A stretch of DNA of 64,000 nucleotides from Oceanicaulis alexandrii DSM 11625 (GTDB lineage Bacteria > Pseudomonadota > Alphaproteobacteria > Caulobacterales > Maricaulaceae). The stretch covers positions 188,501-252,500 of the forward strand of contig NZ_ATUP01000002.1 in the NCBI RefSeq assembly GCF_000420265.1, written 5' to 3'. Positions 52,917-62,751 of the stretch are shown in pieces. Each line of letters begins with the position of its first letter. The first letter of the stretch is position 1. Below the pieces are notes generated by a model. That model was given only the letters and a program-made list of their open reading frames with translations. It did not search any database and was not told the origin of the DNA. Both the position numbers and the translations under genes were made by a program.

Positions 52917-53669
52917 ATGAGCATCCCAGCCCTGTCCATCGTCATTCCCGCCTTTAACGAAGCGGCCAGCATCGAAGAGGTGGTCAAGGAGGCGATCTCG
53001 GTCTTCTCTGAAGGGCTGGAGAGCTTTGAGATCATCGTGGTCGATGACGGCAGCGATGATGACACCGCTGGTGCGCTTGGCCCGCTCTCTGAGGCCGATC
53101 CGCGCGTGCGCGTCATCCGTCATCCCAACCGCTCCGGAAAAAGCGCCGGGCTGCGCACAGGATTCCTGGCGGCGCGCGCGATCTGGGTCGCGACCATGGA
53201 TGGCGACGGACAGGATGATCCGCGGTCGGTTCTGGAAATGAGCAAGGCGATTGATCTGTCGACCGTGGACACGGTGGGCGTGGTGGCCGGGTGCCGGCAA
53301 AACCGCACGGACGGGGCCAATCGCAAATTCGCGTCGCGCTTCGCCAATGGTCTGCGCCGCTCGCTCCTCAATGATGACTGTCCGGATACGGCCTGCGGCC
53401 TGAAAATCCTGCCGCGTGATCTGTTCCTTGTGATGCCCTTCTTTGACGCCATTCACCGCTATCTGCCCGCTCTGGCCGGGCATCTGGGCTTTGAAACGCT
53501 CAATGTCACCGTGGTGAACCGGCCGCGGGCGGCGGGCGAGAGCAAATACACCAATCTCGGCCGCGCGGCGGCGGGTCTGTTTGACCTGTTGGGCGTCATC
53601 TGGCTGATGCGTCGTACGCATTATCCGGATCCGCACATGCTGCTGGGCGCTCGGGGTGGAGATCGCTGA
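52917..53669 (+). CDS. Polyprenyl-phosphate glycosyltransferase (DPM1/ArnC-like GT2)
   Basis: The 250-residue GT-A enzyme has SIVIPAFNEAASIEEVV, VVDDGSDDDT, VATMDGDGQDDPRSV (metal site) and NRPRAAGESKYTNLGRA, the signature of dolichyl/undecaprenyl-phosphate sugar synthases. It has no C-terminal membrane helices. It should make a lipid-phosphate sugar for the GT-C enzyme encoded 2 bases downstream. The gap to the acyltransferase stop is 115 bases, with no terminator seen. Confidence 0.87.
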   Translation: MSIPALSIVIPAFNEAASIEEVVKEAISVFSEGLESFEIIVVDDGSDDDTAGALGPLSEADPRVRVIRHPNRSGKSAGLRTGFLAARAIWVATMDGDGQDDPRSVLEMSKAIDLSTVDTVGVVAGCRQNRTDGANRKFASRFANGLRRSLLNDDCPDTACGLKILPRDLFLVMPFFDAIHRYLPALAGHLGFETLNVTVVNRPRAAGESKYTNLGRAAAGLFDLLGVIWLMRRTHYPDPHMLLGARGGDR

Positions 53670-53671
53670 CC

Positions 53672-55372
53672 ATGACCGGTTTTATTTCATCACTGACTGA
53701 GCCGGGCCAAAGCGGCGGGCTGTCTCGCCGCGCCTGGATTGTGGTGATGTTGCTGGCGGTGATCGCGCACTTCCCCGGATTGTTCTCGATCCCGGCCATG
53801 GATCGCGATGAAGCGCGCTACGCCCAGGCCAGCCGGCAGATGATGGAAACCGGCGACTTCGTCGATATCCGCTTTCAGGACGATCCGCGCCACGTCAAAC
53901 CCAGCGGCATTTACTGGCTGCAGGTGATCACCACCCAGCCTTTCGGCGGTGAGACCGCCCCCATTGGCGCGCACCGCCTCCCCAGTTTTTTCGGGTCCCT
54001 GATCGCTGTGGCGCTGACCGCCTGGCTGGGCGCGCGATTGTTCTCGCCATCGGTGGGGCTGGTAGCCGGGATCGTGATGGGGCTCGGCCTCGCCATGCAG
54101 ATCGAGGCGCGCACCGCCAAGACTGACGCCGCCTTGCTGGCGGCGGGCATGTTCGCCCAGGTCGCGTTGGCCATGCTGATGCTGAAAGTGCAGGAGGCGA
54201 AGCCGAAGTTCTGGGGCTGGCCTGCAGTGCTTTGGGCGGGGACCGGAGCTGCGATCGCCATCAAGGGGCCGATCATCTTCATGGTCACGGCGCTGACCCT
54301 GATCGGGTTTGTCGCGCTGAAGCGTGATCTGAAACTTCTGCTTAAAATCAGGCCTTTGCCGGGTCTTCTTCTGGCTTGTGCGATCTTCCTGCCCTGGCTC
54401 ATCGCGATCAATATCCAGACCGACTGGGGCTTTTTCCAGGAAGCGGTGGGCCATGCCTTGTTCGGCAAGGTGGGCGTGGCGGACGACAGCCATGGCGGCC
54501 CGTTCGGCTATCATACCTTGCTGATGCCGGTGACGCTCTGGCCGGCGTCCGCGCTATTGGGGCTGGCAGGGCTGGCGGCCTGGGCGCGGCGCGGCGAGGC
54601 GGCGGTCCAGTTCCTTCTGGTGTGGATTTTGCCGTCCTGGCTAGTGTTTGAGTTGATCCAGACCAAGCTGCCTCATTATGTCTCGCCCATGTTCCCGGCC
54701 ATCGCCATTCTGATCGGTCTGGGTCTGGTGAACGCGAAGGCGCTGCTCAGCGGCTGGAAGCAATGGACGCTGTTTGGCGTCATCGCAGCGCTGGCCATTG
54801 TGGTGGGCGCGCTCGTGGGGCTGGTGCCCTGGATCGGCCAGATCGAGTTTGGCGAACCCGTCAGCCTCGCCAGCAAGGTCACGGCCGTGATGGGCGCTCT
54901 GGCGGTGATCAGCCTGGTCTGGCTGGCGTTCAAACCTGATCTGACGCGGCTTCTGGCGGTCAGCGTGGCCAGCGCGTCGGTCTATGTGGTCGCTTTTGGC
55001 GTCGCCATTCCCGGCGTCCACAAGCTGTGGCCGTCCTATAACGCCGCCCGCATCGCGGAGACCTTCACGGGCTGTGAGACGCTTAATGTGGCCACAGCAG
55101 GCTATCGCGAGCCGTCCAACGTCTTCAATTTCAGCACCGATGTCCTCTTGGGGCGCGATGGCGCGGAAACGGCGGCGTTCCTGCTGGCGCACCCGCAATG
55201 CGGTCTCGCTGTTGTGGACCAGTCTGAGCAGGCCGCTTTCGAGGCCGGACTCGAGGGCGCGGGTGTCCGTCAGCTCGCCGCGCTTGAGGGCTATAACGCG
55301 GTGAAGGGGCGGGATCTGACCTTGCGCTTTTACACGCTTGAAAACTCCGCTCTTCAGGCGCCGGCCCAATAG
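53672..55372 (+). CDS. GT-C glycosyltransferase, ArnT/PMT family
   Basis: The 566-residue membrane protein has about eleven to twelve hydrophobic helices. The first periplasmic loop carries the catalytic MDRDEARYA (Asp44, Glu47), followed by DDPRHVKPSGIYWLQ, both typical of ArnT. A periplasmic C-terminal domain follows. It uses a lipid-phosphate sugar made by its neighbour to glycosylate a periplasmic target, either lipid A or a polysaccharide. The acceptor cannot be told from sequence. No arnA/arnB genes are present here, so aminoarabinose is not indicated. Confidence 0.87.
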   Translation: MTGFISSLTEPGQSGGLSRRAWIVVMLLAVIAHFPGLFSIPAMDRDEARYAQASRQMMETGDFVDIRFQDDPRHVKPSGIYWLQVITTQPFGGETAPIGAHRLPSFFGSLIAVALTAWLGARLFSPSVGLVAGIVMGLGLAMQIEARTAKTDAALLAAGMFAQVALAMLMLKVQEAKPKFWGWPAVLWAGTGAAIAIKGPIIFMVTALTLIGFVALKRDLKLLLKIRPLPGLLLACAIFLPWLIAINIQTDWGFFQEAVGHALFGKVGVADDSHGGPFGYHTLLMPVTLWPASALLGLAGLAAWARRGEAAVQFLLVWILPSWLVFELIQTKLPHYVSPMFPAIAILIGLGLVNAKALLSGWKQWTLFGVIAALAIVVGALVGLVPWIGQIEFGEPVSLASKVTAVMGALAVISLVWLAFKPDLTRLLAVSVASASVYVVAFGVAIPGVHKLWPSYNAARIAETFTGCETLNVATAGYREPSNVFNFSTDVLLGRDGAETAAFLLAHPQCGLAVVDQSEQAAFEAGLEGAGVRQLAALEGYNAVKGRDLTLRFYTLENSALQAPAQ

Positions 55373-55428
55373 GACTTGTCTGTGCGTCAGTGCTGACCGA
55401 CCCTGATGAGAATTCAGGGAGGACAGTC

Positions 55429-56193
55429 ATGAGCGTTCAGTACGAAACGCGCGGCGCCGTCGCCATCATCACCATCAACCGGCCGGATCGGCGCAACGCC
55501 GTGGACGGTCCCACCGCTGACCATCTGGCCGAGGCGTTCCGGCGTTTTGACGCCGACGAAAGCTTGAGCGTCGCCATCCTCACCGGGGCTGGCGGCACGT
55601 TCTGCGCCGGCGCGGATCTGAAAGCGGTCAGTACGGGCGAGGGGCGCAACCGGGTCGAAGAGACCGGCGACGGCCCCATGGGGCCTTCTCGGCTCAGATT
55701 GAGCAAACCAGTCATCGCCGCGATTGAAGGCCACGCGGTCGCGGGCGGGCTGGAGCTGGCGCTGTGGTGTGATCTGCGGGTCATGGCCGAAGACGCCGTG
55801 TTCGGCGTCTATTGCCGACGCTTCGGCGTGCCGTTGATTGATGGCGGCACGGTACGCCTGCCACGCCTGATCGGTCAGTCGCGCGCTATGGACATGATTC
55901 TGACGGGGCGCACGGTTGAGTCAGGCGAAGCGCTCTCAATCGGTTTGGCGAACCGGGTGTCCGGGCCCGGTCAGGCGCTCAAGACGGCGCTTGAGCTTGC
56001 CGATCAGATTGCGGCTTTCCCCCAGCTCTGCCTGCGCCATGACCGACAGTCCGTGCTGGAGCAATGGGGACTGGATGAAGCGGACGCCATGCTCAACGAG
56101 GTTCGGCTCGGGATCAAAACCCTGACCAGCGGTGAAACGGTGGAAGGCGCGACCCGCTTCGTAAAAGGCGAGGGCCGGCACGGCCAGTTCTGA
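55429..56193 (+). CDS. Enoyl-CoA hydratase/isomerase family protein
   Basis: The 254-residue crotonase-fold protein has RPDRRNAVDG, the oxyanion-hole strand GAGGTFCAGADLKA and GHAVAGGLELALWCD. The usual second glutamate position lies in the FGVYCRRFGVPLIDGG region and is not clear, so hydratase versus isomerase or other crotonase activity is open. The ATG at 55429 follows GGAGG. The gene is 56 bases downstream of the ArnT-like gene and may share its transcript. Confidence 0.85.
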   Translation: MSVQYETRGAVAIITINRPDRRNAVDGPTADHLAEAFRRFDADESLSVAILTGAGGTFCAGADLKAVSTGEGRNRVEETGDGPMGPSRLRLSKPVIAAIEGHAVAGGLELALWCDLRVMAEDAVFGVYCRRFGVPLIDGGTVRLPRLIGQSRAMDMILTGRTVESGEALSIGLANRVSGPGQALKTALELADQIAAFPQLCLRHDRQSVLEQWGLDEADAMLNEVRLGIKTLTSGETVEGATRFVKGEGRHGQF

Positions 56194-56202
56194 GCGCCCA
56201 TT

Positions 56203-56237
56203 AAAAAAGCGCCCCGCCAGATTGCTGGCGGGGCGCT
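56203..56237 (-). terminator. Terminator between the enoyl-CoA hydratase and M14 peptidase genes
   Basis: AGCGCCCCGCCAG (56208-56220) pairs with CTGGCGGGGCGCT (56225-56237) around ATTG, a 13-bp perfect stem. Six A residues at 56203-56208 give a T tract on the minus strand, so it ends the peptidase transcript. For the plus strand it is a stem without T tract. Confidence 0.85.
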
Positions 56238-56258
56238 CTCAGTCAGTGATCCAGCGTC

Positions 56259-58865
56259 TTACTCTTCTTCGTATTCGCCGCGGGCGCGGTCGATCATGGG
56301 GGAGAAGAAAATCGCGTTCATCAGCAGACGCTCCGAACCGGGGAAGGTGGCCCGGAAGACGGGATTGTCCGCCATCATGATCACCGAGCCGCGGCCCAGA
56401 CGCTGGGCGACGACGGCAGGCGTGCCTGCGATCTCGTCCTGGCGCATCTGCGACGCGTAACCGCTCAAGAGCGGATCGTCGGTGTATTGCAGCGGCACCG
56501 CATAGGGATCGTCCTCGGGACGGATCAGAACGTCGGTGATGTTGCGCTGAACCGCCAGCGTGCGATCCCCAAAGCCGAAGCCCAGCGGGTGAGACGTGTC
56601 GAGATCCGTCTCAAACAACGCGCCGCCGATAATATGCTCGGCTTCACGCACCGCCATATCGGCGACGTTGAGACGCGTCATGGCTTCGGCGTCGGCCTCT
56701 GAGCCGTTCGCCTCGTCCTCATCGTCAGCCTTGCGGTCAAAGAAGGCCTCCTGCGCCCAGACGGCCGCCTGGCGAGTGGCGATCAGCGTGCCGCCATCGC
56801 CGCGGATCCAGTCGTCAACCTCTTCCTGAATGCTGTCTGACAGGCGAGCATTGCCGCCGACCAGAATGAGGTGGGTGTATTCGCTCCAGTCCACGCCGCC
56901 GAGATCATCCTTGCGCACAAGGGTGACTTCCATGTTGTGACGGAAATCGAGGGTCCACCACATCTCACCCGAGTCATAGCGCGTCAGGCCGTCATCGAAG
57001 GCCAGCAGCACCTTGGGCGTCTCAACCGAACGGAACACGCGCGCTGCGCCGAAATCCGCGCCTTCATTAGGGGTCAGGCCCGAGGTGAGGGCGTGGACGG
57101 TGACGCCATCCTCAGACGCGATGGTCTCCATCAGCGCGTGAATGTCTTCACGGCTCATATCCTGACGGGCATAGGGGATGAAGATCGCGCCACGACCCAG
57201 CTCAACCCGGCCACGCGTGGTTTCGGCGGTCACAGGTTCCGTACCCGTCCGCGCCAGCAGCTCGGCGGACAGGATCCGGTTCAGCGCGCGCGGGGCGAAG
57301 GTGTGCGACCATTCCAGCGCATAGCCATAGGGCGCCACATCCGGGGCGGGAGCGGCCTCAAAGGCGCCATCCGCCAGCTCATCTGACATGGAGACCGAGC
57401 GCAGACCGCCGGTCAGGGCGGAATACTCAAGGTCATAGGCCAGCGGCAGGGTCCAGCCCGAGACGTCATAGAAGATGTTTTCGGGGAACTCGGTGACCTG
57501 GTCAAAAACGCCCCGGATCATCCGGTGCTGGTCCTGGTTCATCGGCACTACAAAGGATTCGCCCGCTGCATAGGTGCGGCCATCGGCGCGTACGTCGCCC
57601 TCAAGCGTGTAGACGTCGATATCGTGCATGCGCAGAAGACGCACGAAACGGTTCGCCCGTTCAGGGTCGCCGGCCGCGGTGAACACATAGGCGCGGCGAT
57701 TGTCGCGGCTCGCCATCTGGGCGGATTCCGCAAAATAGCTGGTCTGATACTCGATCAGCTCGTCGCGAATATTGCGCGCGCCTTCCACTGTGGTCAGGGC
57801 GGTGCGGAATTGGGTGCGCACATTGTCGGCATGGGTGACAAGACCGCGATCGGTCTCGATTTCACCGCCGCGCGCGGCGCCGATCTCGAACAGAATGCCC
57901 AGGGATCCATTGATCTGGGGATAGGTCGAGCCCTTGCCGATATAGAAATTATCAAAGCCTTCCTGGGTGGTGTAGAGCCGCGCTTCGGGATCCAGGAAGT
58001 CGGTGGTGTGCTGCTGAGCGATCCGGTAGGTCAGATCGCGCGCCCGCTCCGGGATCAGCGGATTGCGACGCAGCGCTTCACCGGGGTGGAAGTAGAACGG
58101 GCTGGATGAGCCCATTTCGTGATAGTCCGCCGAGACCATCGGCTTCCATTCATGCCATTTGCCGATCCAGGCTTGGGCTTCAGGCTGGGTCAGCAACAGC
58201 CACTGCCGGTTCAGGTCGAACCAATAGTGATTGGTGCGCGCTTCCACCCACAGATTATGGATGATGTCGGCGGGATCGGTGTTCTGCGCCTGGGAGAAGA
58301 AGGTCTCCACATGGTTCACCCGGCGCGAATGGCCGTCGGGATTGAACACGGCGGTGAACAGCAAAACCGTATCGTCGAGCGTGTCGCCGATATCGGCTTC
58401 GCTGGCGGCCGCGAAGTGGTAAAGAACCGGAATGGCGGCGTCCATGCCCGAGGATTCCGCGCCGTGAACGCCGAAATTGATCCACAGGACCAGCGGCGTG
58501 TCCGCCGGGGCGTCTTCGCCGCGCATGCGCGCCAGATGCGCGTCACGAATCGAGTCGATCCGCTGCTGGTTCTCAGACGAGGTGACGGTGAAGAACAGGA
58601 TCGGGCGGTGTTCGTGGGTGTAGCCGATCGTCTCGACCGAGATGCGGTCAGACTGGCCCGCGATCTCGCGCAGATAGGCGACCATGTCGGCGTGACGCAC
58701 GGGGCGAGCGCCGACTTCATAGCCGAAACTGTCTTCAGGCGCCGTGATGGAAGCGTCATAGCTGACGTCTTCGGGCATGAAGAAGGAAATGGGTTCTGCG
58801 ACGGCCGCAGAGCTGGTCAGTGCGGCGCCAAGCGCGAGTAATCCCGCACGCAAAAGGCTCTTCAT
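56259..58865 (-). CDS. Large exported M14-family zinc carboxypeptidase
   Basis: The 868-residue protein has a signal peptide (cleavage near AVAEP, residue 23) and an N-terminal M14 domain. Zinc ligands are His134 and Glu137 in GVHGAESSG and His249 in SADYHEMGS; substrate-binding FDLNRQW is at 216-222. The length is about twice a simple carboxypeptidase. The C-terminal half (about 450-868) contains an acidic insert and a glutamine-amidotransferase-like look (LILVGGNARLSDSIQEEVDDWI). It is likely periplasmic and degrades peptides for growth. The gene stands alone with its own terminator. Confidence 0.88.
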   Translation of the reverse strand: MKSLLRAGLLALGAALTSSAAVAEPISFFMPEDVSYDASITAPEDSFGYEVGARPVRHADMVAYLREIAGQSDRISVETIGYTHEHRPILFFTVTSSENQQRIDSIRDAHLARMRGEDAPADTPLVLWINFGVHGAESSGMDAAIPVLYHFAAASEADIGDTLDDTVLLFTAVFNPDGHSRRVNHVETFFSQAQNTDPADIIHNLWVEARTNHYWFDLNRQWLLLTQPEAQAWIGKWHEWKPMVSADYHEMGSSSPFYFHPGEALRRNPLIPERARDLTYRIAQQHTTDFLDPEARLYTTQEGFDNFYIGKGSTYPQINGSLGILFEIGAARGGEIETDRGLVTHADNVRTQFRTALTTVEGARNIRDELIEYQTSYFAESAQMASRDNRRAYVFTAAGDPERANRFVRLLRMHDIDVYTLEGDVRADGRTYAAGESFVVPMNQDQHRMIRGVFDQVTEFPENIFYDVSGWTLPLAYDLEYSALTGGLRSVSMSDELADGAFEAAPAPDVAPYGYALEWSHTFAPRALNRILSAELLARTGTEPVTAETTRGRVELGRGAIFIPYARQDMSREDIHALMETIASEDGVTVHALTSGLTPNEGADFGAARVFRSVETPKVLLAFDDGLTRYDSGEMWWTLDFRHNMEVTLVRKDDLGGVDWSEYTHLILVGGNARLSDSIQEEVDDWIRGDGGTLIATRQAAVWAQEAFFDRKADDEDEANGSEADAEAMTRLNVADMAVREAEHIIGGALFETDLDTSHPLGFGFGDRTLAVQRNITDVLIRPEDDPYAVPLQYTDDPLLSGYASQMRQDEIAGTPAVVAQRLGRGSVIMMADNPVFRATFPGSERLLMNAIFFSPMIDRARGEYEEE

Positions 58866-58998
58866 AATGTCTCCCCATGAGCCGTTTATCGGCCCGTCTT
58901 TGTCTCGATGGTGAAGTGTTCAGCAACCTAGGCCGCAAAACTTGCGGCGACCAGTGCTAGCCGAATTCAATTTCGCCCTGTATGAGAGCCGCAAAGAG

Positions 58999-59017
58999 CG
59001 CAGGTTTTGCACCTGCG
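58999..59017 (+). other. Hairpin in the typA leader
   Basis: CGCAGGT (58999-59005) pairs with ACCTGCG (59011-59017) around TTTGC, 35 bases before the typA start. A second 7-bp stem (GCCGCAA/TTGCGGC) lies at 58932-58948. No T tract follows either, so they are not terminators. A regulatory role is only possible. Confidence 0.35.
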
Positions 59018-59052
59018 AACACATCGAGATCTGCGAGATTAAGGACTGATCT

Positions 59053-60882
<1,830 letters not shown>

Positions 60883-60901
60883 GCGATCCGCCAGACGCAT
60901 G

Positions 60902-60930
60902 AAAGGCCGGGCTCATCGCCCGGCCTTTTT
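60902..60930 (+). terminator. Rho-independent terminator of typA
   Basis: AAAGGCCGGGC (60902-60912) pairs with GCCCGGCCTTT (60918-60928), loop TCATC, with a T tract at 60926-60930. The A tract on the other side lets it act for the convergent hydrolase gene as well. Confidence 0.88.
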
Positions 60931-60941
60931 GTTGTGGAGTG

Positions 60942-61808
60942 TCAGAGGCCGGCGTTCTCTGCGGCCTTGCCGAGCCAGCTCGCAACGATGGATGGAGCCT
61001 CCATCGGGATCAGATGGCCGCCCTCCACAGACTCCAGACGCACCCCGCGAGCGACAAGGCCGCTGGCGTTGATCACCGTGGACCCCTTGTTGGCCTTGAG
61101 CACTTGTACTGTGTCGCCGATCCGGCGCGCCGCCCTGAGCAGGTCATGGGCCTGGCCTTCGAAATTGGCGGCCTCCCAGTTCGGGTCGCAAGCCAGTCTG
61201 ACGCCGTCATCAAGCTCTACAAGACCGTCTTCCAGATAGTCCTCCAGCACGCCGTCCGACCAGCGGGCGAAGGTGGGGCGCGATTGATACCGGCTGATCA
61301 CCGCATCGCGATCCGGCCAGCCGTTCGAGCGTTTGCGCGCCGTTGCGGCAGGCTTGATCGCAGCCCCCTTCATGAAGGGCCAGAGCGGCGAGCGCGCCAT
61401 CAGATAGAGTGCGGGCGGCAACACCACAGGCTCGACCAGCGCCAGCGGCGGCGCGTCCCGCATTTGCGCCGCGGCGAGCAGCGTGCTCGATCCGCCCATG
61501 GAATGCCCGGCCAGCAAGGCCGGGCGGCGGTCCAGCCGGTCATAAAGCGCAAGAAGATCCTTGGCGTAAACGTTCCAGCTTTTATGGGTGGCGGGGTCGG
61601 CGGGCAGGGTGGTGCGGCCATGGCCGCGCAGATCGGGCGCGATGATCTCGAACCGATCGGCCACTTTCCCCAGCATCTGGCGATAGGCCCCGCCGTTAAA
61701 CCCGTTGGCGTGAGCGAACACCAAAATCGGCGCGCCGGGATTGGGCCAGCGCCAGGCCGCCATCATCCCATCTTCAAACTCATAGTGTGCGCGTTCAGGC
61801 TCGATCAT
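60942..61808 (-). CDS. Alpha/beta hydrolase
   Basis: The 288-residue protein has FAHANGFNGGAYRQML, PDLRGHGRTTLPAD and the nucleophile elbow AGHSMGGSS (Ser103). A C-terminal GGHLIPMEAP supplies the histidine. It is a lipase/esterase-like fold of unknown substrate. It is divergent from the DUF547 gene (118 bases between starts). Confidence 0.85.
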   Translation of the reverse strand: MIEPERAHYEFEDGMMAAWRWPNPGAPILVFAHANGFNGGAYRQMLGKVADRFEIIAPDLRGHGRTTLPADPATHKSWNVYAKDLLALYDRLDRRPALLAGHSMGGSSTLLAAAQMRDAPPLALVEPVVLPPALYLMARSPLWPFMKGAAIKPAATARKRSNGWPDRDAVISRYQSRPTFARWSDGVLEDYLEDGLVELDDGVRLACDPNWEAANFEGQAHDLLRAARRIGDTVQVLKANKGSTVINASGLVARGVRLESVEGGHLIPMEAPSIVASWLGKAAENAGL

Positions 61809-61926
61809 GGCGGGCTTTCATTCACAGGCGGTCACAAGCGGTTGAGCTTGCCCGATTCTCACCGGGGCGTGACTGGTTTTCGGTCATGGCGGGTCTAGTC
61901 TACTGATCAGCCGCAAGGAGGGTGGA

Positions 61927-62703
61927 ATGAAACCATTCATCATCGCAATCGCCTGTCTCGCCAGCCTGGCCGGCATGCCCCTCTCACACGCCCAGACCGA
62001 TCTGCACACGCCTTGGGATCAGGTGCTTGGCGCCTATGTCGTCGAAAGCGATGACGGGGTGAACCGGTTTGATTATGCCGGTTTGCGCGCAAACCCGGAC
62101 GATCGCGCAGTCTTGTCCGCCTATATCGAAGACCTTGAGGCCACGCAGGTCAGTGCTCTGACCGATGATGCGCGCTTCGCCTTCTGGGCCAATCTCTACA
62201 ACGCCGTCACGGTGCGCCTGATCGTGGATGAAGCGCCCGAAAACTCCATTCGTCAGATTCGGCCTCGCCCCTGGTCTATCGGTCCCTGGGGCGTGAACCG
62301 GGTTGAGGTGGAAGGCCGCGCGCTGTCGCTGGACGATATCGAACATGGGATCATGCGCGTGGAATTTGACGCGCCTCTGGTCCATTACGCCGTCAATTGC
62401 GCCTCTATCGGTTGTCCTAATCTGATGGCGCGCGCCTGGCGCAGCGATAGCTTGGATGCGGATCTTGAAGCGGGCGCCCGCGCCTACATCAACCATCCCC
62501 GCGGCGTAACGGTCACTGAAGACGGGCTCGTGGTTTCGCGAATCTATGACTGGTTCAATGAGGATTTCGGCGGCTCCGATGCGGGTGTGATCGCCCACGT
62601 GTTGAGATATGCCGAGCCCGGTCTGGCGCAGCGCATGGATGGCGATACTCGCATTGTTTCATATGCCTACGACTGGTCCCTCAACCGGGTTGTGAGCCCG
62701 TAA
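61927..62703 (+). CDS. Exported DUF547 protein
   Basis: The 258-residue protein has a signal peptide (cleavage after SHA, about residue 22). The DUF547 motifs follow: FDYAGLRAN, FWANLYNAVTVRLI, and HYAVNCASIGCPNL with its cysteine. The family may have a papain-like fold, but its role is unknown. A strong AAGGAGG lies just ahead of the ATG at 61927. The neighbour downstream is a lytic transglycosylase, 48 bases away. Confidence 0.88.
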   Translation: MKPFIIAIACLASLAGMPLSHAQTDLHTPWDQVLGAYVVESDDGVNRFDYAGLRANPDDRAVLSAYIEDLEATQVSALTDDARFAFWANLYNAVTVRLIVDEAPENSIRQIRPRPWSIGPWGVNRVEVEGRALSLDDIEHGIMRVEFDAPLVHYAVNCASIGCPNLMARAWRSDSLDADLEAGARAYINHPRGVTVTEDGLVVSRIYDWFNEDFGGSDAGVIAHVLRYAEPGLAQRMDGDTRIVSYAYDWSLNRVVSP

Positions 62704-62751
62704 TCGTCGCCGGATTTGGTATGCGGCCTTTGAGCGCCTATCTTTGTCGCC

